Shown piece after piece: positions 38,653 through 52,200 of a stretch of DNA of 64,000 bases; the stretch's first letter is position 1, and each line of letters begins with the position of its first letter. The notes beneath the pieces are model-generated. The model was not told where the DNA came from. It made no database searches and saw only the letters and a program-made list of their open reading frames with translations. Position numbers and translations under genes: made by a program. This stretch comes from Tetrahymena thermophila SB210. Its lineage: Eukaryota > Ciliophora > Oligohymenophorea > Hymenostomatida > Tetrahymenidae. The DNA lies in assembly GCF_000189635.1 (NCBI RefSeq), contig NW_002476317.1, forward strand, positions 372,001-436,000, in the 5' to 3' direction.

Positions 38653-40290
38653 TCAATTCCCAAAAGTCTTATGGCTTACGTGAGTTGAGATATAAATAGT
38701 ATTTCGTCTGCATGTAAGAATATGAAGAAGAAGTGCAGGGATTTTTGAAAGGTATTTTGATTACAAAATTATATTTTGATTAAGAATAAATATCATTAAA
38801 TTTGAGCTCCTTTGGTGCTAATCTATTGAAATTTTATTAGGCTTGCTTATAGCTACTAAAATCGTCTTTATTTGTGTTATCGACTTTTTATTGTTCATTT
38901 CCTTTTGTTGGGCTTATTGAATTTTAAGCTCTTTACTTACCTTTTACATTTTTTTTCTATTAAATGCTGCCTCTCTTTTCTCCTTATATACCTTAAGACA
39001 TAGCATTTGTCAAGGAGTTAATATTATTTTACTCTAACTTTGAAGTTTCAGCATTTATTTAAGTTCCATCGTAATTATAAAGATCTATAGGATGTAATTG
39101 CTAGAACAAAAATTCATTTTCCATATCATATCTATTTAATAATTAATTAATTAAAATAAGAAAAAATATTTTGTTTTATGAGTTTTTACCTTAAGACTTG
39201 AGTACCTGGATCATTAAGCTCGATAGCTATAGATTATTCATAGTTGATTGATATCTTTTTTTATAGAAATTAATATTAATTACAATATCATATAACAAAT
39301 TTTTACATTTTTGTATATTTCTTATCTACTTGACAATTTTCTTTCTATTTTTAGTAAATAAACAGGAAATTCACTTTAGAACTGCCTTATTTCTTCTTCA
39401 ATTAAAGATAAATTATCTTTGTGAACTGCGCCATTAGTTAAATATAAACCTTTGATATAGAATCCATGTTCAGGCTAAACATTTTTTTATACTTCAGCAT
39501 ATGTAGTCTTTTGGAGAACAAATTTCAATTAATGAATATCAACCTGTTTTATTATAAGTTAATTAGATTCATGTAAAAATTAAAAAATAAATATACATTA
39601 TTTGCTTCTGCATAGTTATATAAATAAGACCCTAAGAAAGTATGGGAATCAACTAATCTATCAAGCTAAATTACAGTAGGAATTTATAAGTTAGGTCCTC
39701 TTTCCACTAAAATTTAAATATACTAAATTTTTTAAAAGAGCTAAGAAAGGTAGTTAGCCAAATTTCTTTAGAAAATTTTAAAGCTAAGCTTTCTCCAAGT
39801 TTCAGGAATGGTATTTTACTATATATCATATATTAACTGTTTCAAGTAGTTTCTTTATCCTAATGGTTATAAATCGAATTGGTTGCTAATGTAGTCTAGA
39901 ACATTTCTAATGTCAGTCTTCATTTGCATTATTAATCTAAACAAAATAATACATTCGTTTAAAATAGTTGTTTTAAAAGTATTCTTTTCAACATCTTCGA
40001 TAATATCAACATCATCTGAGCTCTATTCATCTGAACTTGTCTCACTAGAATTACTTGAGTTCTCACTTGATTTTTCTTTGTCACTTTCTTCCTATAATAC
40101 AACATCTCTATGAATTCCTCCTAGATCTCCGAATTTCAAACTACTTTCTCTTCTGCTGCTTATAATCTTTTAGTTTTCTTATTATTTCATATATTTTTTT
40201 TATTCTTCCTAAAAAATATGAGCTGACGTAGACTCTCTTCTTGATTATCTAATTTTCTCACTAAATGATGATTTCCTAAATTAATTTTAT
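38653..40290 (-). other. C-terminal domain of the dynein-like protein
   Basis: After an acidic Ser-rich stretch, QQNTIPETWRKLSFKIFQ matches the family's xxxVPxxWxxxxYPSLKPL. EHGFYIKGLYLTNGAVHKDN equals GVxVxGLxLEGAxWD. The end, LTCRRNTIYISTHVSHKTF, has the place of CPVYxTxxRxG. This means the extended C-domain of axonemal/vertebrate type is present. Confidence 0.85.
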
Positions 40291-43200
40291 TTATTTAATT
40301 TAAATTAACCATTAAAATACAAAAATCATTCTTAATTTGAAGATTTTTGATTTATCAAAAATATAGAAAAATAAATAGAAAATTAAGTTCATTTTAAAAC
40401 AATATTTTTTAATATTTTTAATTATTCATATTAATTACAAAAAAATATCTTAAAAAAGTTAAAAAACAACTCTTACCCTCCAAATAAACTTCCCATCGCA
40501 GGTGATTAGCTCATTTAGGTGATTTATCGATTCTAGGTAGATTGAGGAGAAAAACTTAATTACAAAGAACTTCTCTTTGGAGACTAAAGAAGCTCTGAGT
40601 TTTTCCTTAGATTTGGAGATAAAGCAAAAGCATATTGGAGATTCTTATTTTACTTAGATCTAAAAATGACTAAATCTCCTTAATTTTCTAAATCTTTTTA
40701 AGTAGTCACCCACTGTTTAATAAATTCAGGATATTCCTCTGGCTGTTTGTAAGAGAATTTAACATTTTAATGATATTTTAAAAATTTAATATTTTTAAGA
40801 TGGAATTCATAGTTAAGATTCTTCAAAAGTAGTTCTAAAGTCGATTTAATGTCTTTATATTTTTCATGAGAACTCATGATATTTCTGTAGTATACTTTAA
40901 AGAAACTCTTTTATTAATGTGATATCTTTTTTATTAACTCTTCCAACTAATCAAATTCGTAATTTTATGAAAAATTGTAAGAAACACTTTTTTGCAATGG
41001 TGCAAAATTCAATTCCTCATTATTTTCTAAGTGTGGTAAAAGCTCAGGAATTGGAGGAGACTAAGGACTTAATAATTCTTTTGATTCATTTCCACTTCCA
41101 AATAATAATCCTAATGAAGGATTTTTTGTAAAGAGTTTAAGTTACTAGTTTTTTACACTCCTTCTATTTTCTTAAATTTATTAGGATGTCATTTATTATT
41201 ACAAACTCAGTAATTTTTATGAAGAGTTCTCAACTACCAAATTAGCGATTGAGGGTTTTCTGAAGATTTCATTTGAAGAAATATCAAATACTTTTTCACT
41301 ATCATACTTATTAAGGTTAGCATCTGTTTACTTGCTTAAATTAAACTAATTCTAAAATTTATTTTATAGAGTTTTAGATTTTTGGATATTAGCCTGTCCT
41401 GAGTTGTTTGAACGAGGAATAGGTGATAAAATACCTGAATTAAATTATATTTCACCAGAAGCTCTAGTTTTTTATTATTTTTTGAAATTGATATCTTTCA
41501 AAATAGTATCTTTTTAAATATCATTGAATTATTAGATTTTCTTAATTTTTTCTAAATACTTAAGGCTTTTTACTAAAGGATTAGACAACCATTCATCTTC
41601 TATTAAATTTATCTTACGAATAAATTATTTTGATTTAGCATAATCTTAAACCAGAGAACTGTTAAAGCTAGAGAAAAATAAATCTAAGGGGTCAGATTTT
41701 GTTGGGAACTACAGAGCTAATATTTTGGTGATTCCTTCCTCCACATAGTCAAAAACTCCTGTATTAAAATCATATAAAAGATATGATTAATCCTTTACAA
41801 TCAGCTTTACAGTGCCTTCCATATTACTGAATACAAAGTGAAGCATCATGTTAATATAGTATGGATTGTTGTAGCCATATATCATCTTAAAATAGTTTTC
41901 TAAGAAAGCCTTAGAATTAGTGGGATAGTATTATAAAATGTTAAATACTGACTGGATTTCTTGTTAAAAATCTAAATCTGTTTCAAATATTTCACGAGGA
42001 TTTTGATCTAGTTAAGAATCGTAGCTCTTTAAAATAGTGTTAGTCAATTCTCTTTTTCTTCCTAAACAATTATGCAAAAAGGCTAAACTAAATTTGAACT
42101 TATTTTGAAATCTATTAAAGATGGTTTTGTAATTTTCCTTTTCATGAGTAATTGGGTCAATATGGATATGACGAGAAGAATAAGTATGAGAGATTGCTTT
42201 CTTATCAGCATAGTCTATCAGACTAAATATATTCAAATATTTAGGACTAAGTGAAGTGATTTACTGAGCAACAGAAAGTGAGGATTAATTATTAAAAAAG
42301 CCATCATCAATTGTTTCTATAAATGGATAAGGAATTAATCCTTATCTAATATTATGCTTTCTCATCATTTGAACAACATTGCTATATATCATATTTTTCT
42401 TGATAGTTATTTCTTTTTCCTTTTTTAAGTAATATTTTTAATTAGAAAATTGAATCAACAATCAAATTAGTAAGCATAAAATTTATTTTTTTTAAAATTC
42501 AAATTTTATATAAAATTTTACAATCTTGGTGATGTATTAGTCTGCTTCTTTACCCTGCTTCGTCTTTGTATTTTAAACTTTTGGCTGTTCTGAATTGTAT
42601 CTGTAATCATGAATACTCCTAAAATAGTATCTCTGCATTGATTATTGGACATTTTTAGGTGTAGTATAATAAATTTTCCAACAAGTTTGATAGTATGCTA
42701 ATAAAATTTCGCTATTTTTGTTAAAGTCGAAAGGTTTAAATTAAAAAGGAGAGTTTTGTCGACTTAAAGTTGATGAGTGTGTTATCCAAACTCTAAAAGA
42801 ATTTGTAGTTGTGCTAGCTTCTAGTTCTTAATCGAGAGATTTTAGTAAATATTTGAGATCATTTGTTTCCATTTGCTCAATTTCCTCCAGTAATATCCAT
42901 CTTCCAGCACCTGCAGCTTAGTCTATATTTTGATTAATAGTTTTATTTTATAATTTTTAGTTAAATCAATCAATAGAAATAAATTAAATTACTGATTTAA
43001 TCAATGATACTTTTTATAGATGTGTACCCTAAAGCTATTCTAAGCAGTTAATTTTCATGGTTTTAAATAGATTAAAGTAGCTCTAATTTTTCATATATTC
43101 TGTTTTAAACTTGATCATGAAGTAAAATAGTTGGTCTTCTTTACCAATCTTATTCGCAATGATTTTCTAAGCTGAAAGGAGCTTGATCATAATCTATATA

Positions 43201-46200
43201 ACTTCTCAATATTTTCTGGCTAATGTATTCTGCTACTTAAGGCAAAAAGTCTGGTCTGTTGTTGTGATAATATTATAAATGTTAAAATAAGTTTTTTATG
43301 ATTTTTTATTACCTGAAATGCTTAAAAATAAAAAGCAATTAAAGATTAGAGCAGTTTTAAAGTATTTCTTTTGGTAAAAAAGGAATGTATTTTATTGAAT
43401 TAAAGCTGTAGTTTTGATATAATTTTTATTTTTTTTATTCTTAATTATCATCTTCATCTTCTTCTATGTCATCCTCATCTTCCTAAATGTCTTCTCCTTA
43501 GTTCTATTAATTTTCTTATTTTATTTCTTCATTTATCTCTTTCAAAATTTCATCTTTAATTTCATACTCTGATAGACTTTTCTAAAAGAATTCAATCCTA
43601 AGAAATAAAAGAAAGGAATGTGATTAATTTTAGATAGATTTTAAAAATAAATGAAAATACCATTAATCTGGCTAATCAACTAAGCTATTGACTGCTATCT
43701 TAATTCCGTTCTTGGCCTAAAAGCTATTGTAAGACTCTATAAATTTTTCAATAAGCTCTTTACCCATTAAATGAATTAACTTTTTAGAAACTTTTTCCAT
43801 TATAACTTAGGGTTAAATATTTTTAAAATTAAATTCGCTTTTAGGTTTAATAGAGTCGCCCATTTGAACTCTTGCAGTTAATTTTTAAACAGAGTTATTC
43901 ATAATTGATTTTGAGGTTTTGAATGGACTATTATACTTTTTGGTATCATTTTCTATTACTTCATCTTCATCTATTTATGTTGGAGAATTTAATTCCTATC
44001 TATCAAAGAATTTTTTAAATAAAGGATTATATTCATTTTATTTAGAAGGAGAAGAATCATATGAGCTTTTATAAAACGATTCATCTCTTGAATTTTGGCG
44101 ACTAACTAATGAAAAATTATTGCTTTGTGACCTTTAAGAATTATGAGGACTCTCACTTATACTTTGAGTGCTTGCACGCCCTCTTTATTCTATTTCTTAT
44201 TTTTCTTTTTCAATGTATTATTATTTTAAAATTTTCTCTTTTAAACCAAGTATTTTTGCTACTGGAGAATAACCACCTCTAGAAAAAGAATTTTCTTTGC
44301 TATCAACAAGTAGCTCCTTTCTTTCAACAAACTTCTCAAGAAGACTTTATTTTTCTATTATATTTAAAAAAATATAAATTATTAATGATGAAATTTTATT
44401 TAAGTTATAAAATATCTGTTTGATGGTTAAATGTATTTGTTAATTACCTTAAATATAGCATTAAAGGGGAGCAATAATATAGTTAGGTATTTTGTAAAAG
44501 TTTATAATCTTAGAATTTAGTTTATTATAATTATTTTTATCCATTTAGTATTATTGTTTCAAAGATATTTTGTTGTTTTTTTCTGCATGTTGTCTCCTAT
44601 TTTTTGCTGTTTTATTTTATTCATCTTATAAAATCATTTCTAATAAATTCTCATCATTATTTTCAGCTTATGAGCTTAACTTAGGAATTTGCCAGTTCAA
44701 AAATAGCCTCCATTCTTTTTCAGAAAAACTCTTTGTTCCTCTAGAATACATCATGCTGAGATAAAAACTGAATAGAAGGCGATGGTCATCAGCTAAACTT
44801 GAATATAAAAGATAGAATACCGTTTCACAGAACTTTTTGATGAATGTTTTTTTCTAAAATAATAAATGAATAAATTAATAAATAGAAATTTACATAAGTT
44901 TAAAATTTATTAAATTTTAACAAATAATCTTTTACAATTTTTGATGGCTGGGATGAATAAGAAGAGGGAGTTACATTTAATTATTTGCACCTCACACAAG
45001 CTTGTTAGACAATCATAAAAAAGAAAATATCAGAGAAAGAATAGACTTTACCCAACGCTTTTTCTAAATTGATGTAATTGAGTTTAATTGCATAAAGAAA
45101 ATCTAAAATTTCTTATAAGCATCCATTCTAAAGAGTTATTTCATCTAATTAGAAATAATTTTAAGCAATAAATCCAATTGTGTTTTCTCTTTCTCTTTGT
45201 TTTTAAGTTTAAACTTGCAGTATTTTTCTTTTCTTTTACAAATTTTTAGCAAAACTTTTTTAAGTTTTCAATTGTCTTTTTTATTCCTTTTGGGTCGTCT
45301 ATTCATTTTATTTAAGTTTGTTAAAGTCAACAATAATTTATAGATTCTTTATTGTTTCAGCGCCTATTGTCATACTTCTTCTAATACTAGTAGCTGAGAC
45401 TTAAGGTAATAAATTTGCTTATTTCTGTTGATTATCATTGTTACTATTTTATTAATTTGTTTGAGTACCTTCTATATTCTAAGCTGATTGCAAATCTAAT
45501 GCTTGTATTGTTCTACTTTTCTTGATTATTTATGAACCTTTTTCATTTTGATCCTATCCTTAATCTTCTTAAGCTACTTACTCTTAGTTAATTTCCATAT
45601 TAATTAAATCATTTATTTTTTTATCTTACTCTTGAGTCTTTAGTTCTTGCTATTCTTCATCAGCATCTTATTCTAACTCAATTTTTTCAATTAAATTATT
45701 TTTATTACCTTGGTTGTCTCCTACCTATACGAGTTCTTTTATTATTCTTTTAGGAGAGCTTACATCTTCATCACTATGTCCTATTATTACAAAATAAAAA
45801 ATTAACTTTGTTTTATTTATTTATATTATATACCTCTGTTAATAATTGGTGCATTTAATTAATCGCTCTACTAAGAACCAATATATTTTTTAATTTACTC
45901 TGAGTTATCGATTAACATCCTCATAAATTCTGTATCCTCGCAAGTAGTACACTTCTCTAAGCCAATAGAAATTTAGCTGAATAACTAGTTAAAAAAAAAT
46001 TTTTTTAATGTATTTAGTAAATAAAAAAATAACTACTTTTGACATATTATCTCTCTTACTGGTGTAGTGATCTATTTTCATTTAAACTTAGTTTTATTTT
46101 GCTTCAAAATTTAAATTATTAACAGCATGGTCAAACATGGCTTATTTCCATTAAATTTCGTCTTCTACTTCACATTACAGTAGAATTATTTTTGTAAAGA

Positions 46201-49200
46201 TAGAGTGTGAAAATGAAAAATTAATATTGGTAGTGATCAGCATAAGCCTAAAATTTTTATTTACTGTAATTTCTTTGCCATTAAACAAGAGAGGTTGTTA
46301 TCGAGTTAATTCATTAAAATCAAACAACGCTTAGTTATGCCACTGCATCTCATAATTTAGTAAGCTCTGGTTAGGGTCAATATTTTATTTTTACCAAATT
46401 TATTCACCTTCGCTATTCTGTATCATAAATCTTAATAATTTCATCATTCTCTTGTATTTCCATTCAATAATTGGCATAATTTGTTGTATTGTTTTCTCAT
46501 CAATATTTCTCATTAGCAAGAAACCTCCTTCCTAAAGAGCTTTTTCTATATTTTAATATGATTCCTTTTCAATAAGTGTATTGCTCTCTACGACTATAGT
46601 TTTCTCGTATTTTTTCTTAAAATATTACTAGTAAAGTCCAGTTTTATCATTAACCCAAAAGTAATAATACAAATCATTTTCACTTTAATTATTAAAAAAA
46701 ATTATTAAAAAAAATTATAAATTATTAGTTTTATATAAGTTAAATATATTGTGTGAAATTTTAGATAAAACTCAAAAAAAAAGCTAATTTTATTATTTTT
46801 ATTTTATAAATGATAAACAGAAACTTAAATTAAATTTTAACTCAAAAAAAATTAATAAACTAAATTTTAAAATTTTTAATAAAATGAAATTTAAAATTAA
46901 AAAAAAAATGAGTTACTATAAGAAATCTGTAATGGTAATCTTGTCTACGAGATCTTAATTAAGAGGTATTTAGTATGAGAAAATTTAGAAATAGTATAAT
47001 GGATTATAGAGAGCATTAAATAACTTTGTATTTTTTAAATGCTAGCTCTTTTAGAGGCAATCTTGAATAAGCTCTTAAAATTTATTCAAGAAATAGAAAG
47101 GGTATTTAAAGAGAAAAGTAACTTATAAAGCTAATTGTATTGATATTTCTTAAAGATACGAATTATTAATTAATTGGCAACTTTCTTCATTAACTAAGTG
47201 CTTAAATTACATTTTAAACTTTTCTAAATGGTTGTTAAATTATTGCTATCCATCCTTCTTTTAAACTATATGAACCATTAGATTTCTTTGCTCTTTTTTC
47301 ATTTTTTCTATCAAAGTAGGATGATCCTTTATTATCTAACGAGGTTTAATAAAATTTTATTCAATTTGACATTTTTCTCTTTCTGCTTTAAGCTGTCTCA
47401 AATTTTCTTTTTGCTTTAAATAAATTAGGTTAATAAATTTGATTAAATTTTAATTTAAATATTACTTCTGTTGAGCTAGTTTGAAGGTTTCTCACTTCTA
47501 AAGTTAATCTGTACATTTCAATAATAAAATCTATATACTTCAATATTTCTCTTTGGTGAATATTTAAATTTCCAGTCAGAGATATCATATGTCCATGATC
47601 TACAGATCCTCCTTCTTTATTTAAGCACTTAAAAAGATCAAAAGTGTTACTTTTAATGTGTTCATCCTTAAAAGTAGTAATTATATTTTTGAATTCATCA
47701 CTGTCTGAAATAATTTATTAGAATTTTTCTCTATAAAGATCAATATTATTGAAGTTATTAGAGTTTTTATTAACTTCGTCTATACTATCAACAATATCAT
47801 CTGCAAGCTGCTGCATATTTATGTTGTACTTATTTAATATAACAAATATATATTTAGTTTAGTTTAAAATATTTTTAAAAATAATAAAGTAATTTACTCT
47901 ATCTGGAATATTTCTATGGAGACCAATCAAAAATATAAGAATGTAAACAGTCATTTATTTGATTTGTACAAATTAAGTAGGCTTAATCTTTTTATTAATA
48001 TGATATAATTTTATTATTAATTTAATATTTTTAAATAAATAAATAAATAAATAAATAGATAACTTACTTCATCATTCCAGCTATTTTTGCTTATTTTAGA
48101 AATTTTGTAAGCTGTTTCATTCATCTAAGATTAAATCGCTTTGAATTAATTTTCTATTTGAGTACATTTTGCGATAAGGTCCTACAAATTTTTTTCTTTG
48201 GAGTTATAGCCTATTTTTTATTAATTATTTGTTAAATATTGCAAATAAATAAAATATTTTATACTCTCCTCTAAATTTTTAAGCTCTTAAAATTTCTCTT
48301 CTGCCTCTTTTAATTCTCTGAGATGCTACTTCTTTGTTTCTTTAATTTTTACAAACTCTTATTCAGCATTTTCTATTTCAATCCTAAATTCTATGGACTT
48401 CTTCTCCATTTCTTGAATAATTTTGAAAAATCCTCCCTTTCTTCTTAGCTTTTCTATTTTAAGCCTAATTTAATTGTAAACAACACTTCTTGTTATATAA
48501 AATAGACTGTATGTTTCTTCATATGTTCTTTAGAAATTTTATTTTGAATAATCTTCAAATATTTTTTATACTTCCTATTTATTTTTTAAAAATCAATCAA
48601 AATTAAAAAACTTTGAAAAAAATATTTTTTTACCAGCTCTTTTGAATACGCTTACATTACCATAGCTTTGTGCTTGGAATTAATAAAATCAGGAATGTAC
48701 TTAAACATTTCTTCAAAAAGCATATTTTGAATTTGATTAGATTCATCGTCAGAAAGTGGAATGTAATAAATATTTAATTTTGTGAATTACTAAAACATAT
48801 GATTAAATTCATTTTATAAGCATTCTAAGGTGTTGTCCTATCTTACTTGGAGATCATAATGTAAAATAAAACGCAATTGAGTTTTAAGTCTTAAACTAAA
48901 TATATAATTTAGGATGTAATTATTGAAACGAGGATACTTAGTTTTCATGTTCCATTTTTGCATTAAAAATTCTAATTACTAAGTTGTAAATAAAGATTAA
49001 ACTTCTCCTCCTTCTACTATGTGATTAATGATATCGTAAATGTTACTTATTGACTCAAGTCTAAGTTTTTATGCATTTTTTTAATTTTTATTTAGATCTT
49101 CTGTTTCATCGAGCTAATTTTCTTAAATTTTTTCATCTAATACAAGTAAATTGCTTGATAATTTAATATAAATGATAATCATCTAATTTTCTTCGATAAA

Positions 49201-52200
49201 TAGATTTTGGATTGCAGAAAATAGGCAATTTTAGAATCTCTATTAAGTTTTATTTGCGCTTTCTTCATTTTGAATTGTAAATTCAAATGCATTGAAATTC
49301 AACAAAGAACAACTATAATACACAAGATGCTCTGTTATACGTTATGAAAGAGTGGATTTCAAATAGATATTTTGAGAACTAGATTATAGTAAGTGGATTA
49401 ACTTAATAGCGTGAGTTAGGAAACAATTAATATTGACTTCTTGTATTAAAACAAAATCTAGTAAATCTCCTCCTCTCCAGGTGTATATTTACATATTACT
49501 TCTTTCTGTTGACTATAAAGGATCTTAATTAACAGTATTATTCTTTAAATTTTAGATCTCTTCCATTTGTTATGTACTAAATTTGAATACATCTTTTTTA
49601 TTTTTTTTCTTTGCAGATACCAAAGGATTTTACAAAATGTTTATACTAGATGATGCATAATTAACTATACCTACCTAATTACTGTTATTTTAGGATAATG
49701 AAAATTAACTTTTATCTTTTATAGAATCTTAACTTTATAACTTCGCGATATTTGTATTTAAGAAACTATCTGAGCGTTTGGCTTTATGAATTCCCTTCTT
49801 AAGCTACTTTTGTTAAAAGTCATCAAACATTTTGTTAAGATCAATCTACCTTTTATTATTTATTCCTTCAATACTCTATGCTTAGTTTGTATCAAAGCAA
49901 AATTATAATAGCTTTTAAACTAAAAACAGAAGTATTTTTTTTCTCCTTTTATCATTTAAATAAATGAAATCAAGCTCTTCAAATAAATTCATTTCCAAAT
50001 TAGCCAATTTAGCTGTGCTTTTTATTCCTAAAGCACCTTCATTTAAATCTTTTGTCTTTTACTTGGAAATTTATTGATTAAGATCAGTTAGTAATTTATT
50101 CTTATGTATAAGTGATAAATTAAAGAAAAGAATATCCTGTCTTTATTTTAAAATTTATTTCCATAAATCAACTGATACACTGCCTCTCTATTTTTTTTAG
50201 CTCTTAATCGTCCTTTGAGTTTTTAAGTTATTTTCAGCTTACTATGCTAAAAGTAATTCTTATACAACTTGGCTTGTTAATTCTATCGTAAATTAATCTG
50301 GTAGAGTAGAGAAGAAACTGAACATAAATTCTACATTTTAGAGCTTTTAAAGGATCTCATCTGTTTTTTGCAAAGAAGTAATACCTTAAATCTAGTTTGA
50401 ATTGCCTATATACTACAACTTTTACGCATTAGTAACATCTCTACTAATTTAGTAATGTTAACTACCTGTTTTTTTTTCTTGCTAAATGAATCTTCTTTCT
50501 TCTATTTTAGCTTATTTCTAAGCCTCTAATTAAACCTACTGCTATTTAAATTAAAGAATGTTTAAATCAGTATTTTCTTGATTCTAATGAGTTGTAGGTA
50601 GAAGCTTAGCGCTTTTCAATGCTAACTAAGTAATTAAAGTAGCACTGTAGTCATACAAATCACTTAAAGACTCATCTTCTACTTCCTTTGAGTTAACACT
50701 TGATTCTTCTTATTTACTTTCATCTAATACATGAATTGAATAGTCACCCTTATTATTATTTTTTTTGTCTTCATACGCTATTTTAAATTTTGAAGATTGC
50801 TTTTCTAAACCTGAATTAGAAACAAAGTAAGATTCTTAATCCAACAGTTTCTTGTTAGGAGAATTTATCTTTTGTTACTGTTGTTCCTTTTAATTTTCTA
50901 ATATATCTTAAGAATATTAATCATCCACCTTGAACTCAATTTAAGGAAGGTCTAACATGCCTAAAAACCATTCAATCTACATATAAAAATAATATAATCA
51001 ATTAAATTAAATTAAATTTAAAATTATACCTTTTTGTCAGATGAAAAATTAAAGTTCTTTCTAATTTCATCAATTTAATTTAAGTTTAAGATTTTAAATT
51101 TTTTGTTAATTATATTTTTATTTTTCCTCTAATTAGGGTTTTTGTTTTTGCTTTATTAATTCTATGACTGTGCATTATCGTTATCAGAATATTTTGAAAG
51201 TTCAGCGTTCTGTGACATTTCAGAAGAATCAGAATCTTCATCTTCTTCTTCATCATCATCATCATCGCTTTATTCTTCATCTTCTTCTTAGAGTTTTTCT
51301 TCCAAACTTTAATTATTTTCTATACGACTATTCTATTTATCTACTGCTTCTGAAATAGTTTTGAGAGATATTTGATCTATTTCCTTTACCTAATTTTTTA
51401 CTTAAAAAAATATACAAAAATAAAATTAGATAGATTTCTTTCATAAATTTTATACATTTTTCAAGACTGCCCATATTCGGATAAGGCTGATGGATAAACT
51501 CAGAAGAGTAGAATTAATTAATTAAAAATACTAATGATTTAATTAAATTTTCGTAATTGATTGCTTTTGTACTTTTGTCATAAAATTAAAAGGAATTTAG
51601 ATTTTTAACAATTTCTAATCCTTTTCTTATTGATAAATTTGCATTAAATTAGCATGAAATTTTCTTAAATTCGCTTCTGTATTTGTCATTCAATAAACCA
51701 ATTAATGAGCAAAAGTCCTAAATGATGCCTGTAACTTTTTTATTTGCCTTCATGCCAGGATGGTTAATAGAATTATTGTGAAGCTAGAAGATGCTGATTA
51801 TATCTAATAATTTATAATTTTTAACAAACTTTTTAAAAAATAAAATTAGTTACCATTCTTTTCTAAATCTGGTACTTTTAAAGAAGAAATTTTTTCGAAA
51901 AGTACAGTGTTAATTGAAGGTTGAATAGAGTTTATATCAAAGTATGAAAAAACAGCTAATAGTGTTATCATACTAAAATTAATAAACTTAAACTTATTAT
52001 TACTAAACCATCCATCATGCTACACAAGAGACCTGATTGCACCTATAGGTGAAATTCCACTAAATGTTTATTTAAGAAAAAAAAAAATTAAGTTAATTTT
52101 TTAATTGATTTGTTTATTTACTCTTTGGATAAATTAAGGTCATCAATAAAGATTAGACTGATGGTTTAGTGAATTGAAGTGAGATGATTACTATTTTTCC

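Noticed and set aside
38653..40290. Separate small gene starting MVNLNQINKINLG near 40309
   Set aside because: That frame hits TGA quickly; an in-phase splice from SLFGG (40.48 kb) to KSSFSEK makes this the last part of the dynein-like gene.
44570..44764. Plus-strand hydrophobic ORF MLFFSACCLLFF...
   Set aside because: Antisense to the conserved dynein segment DDHRLLFSFYLSMM and the Gln/Asn/Lys-rich stretch that follows it.
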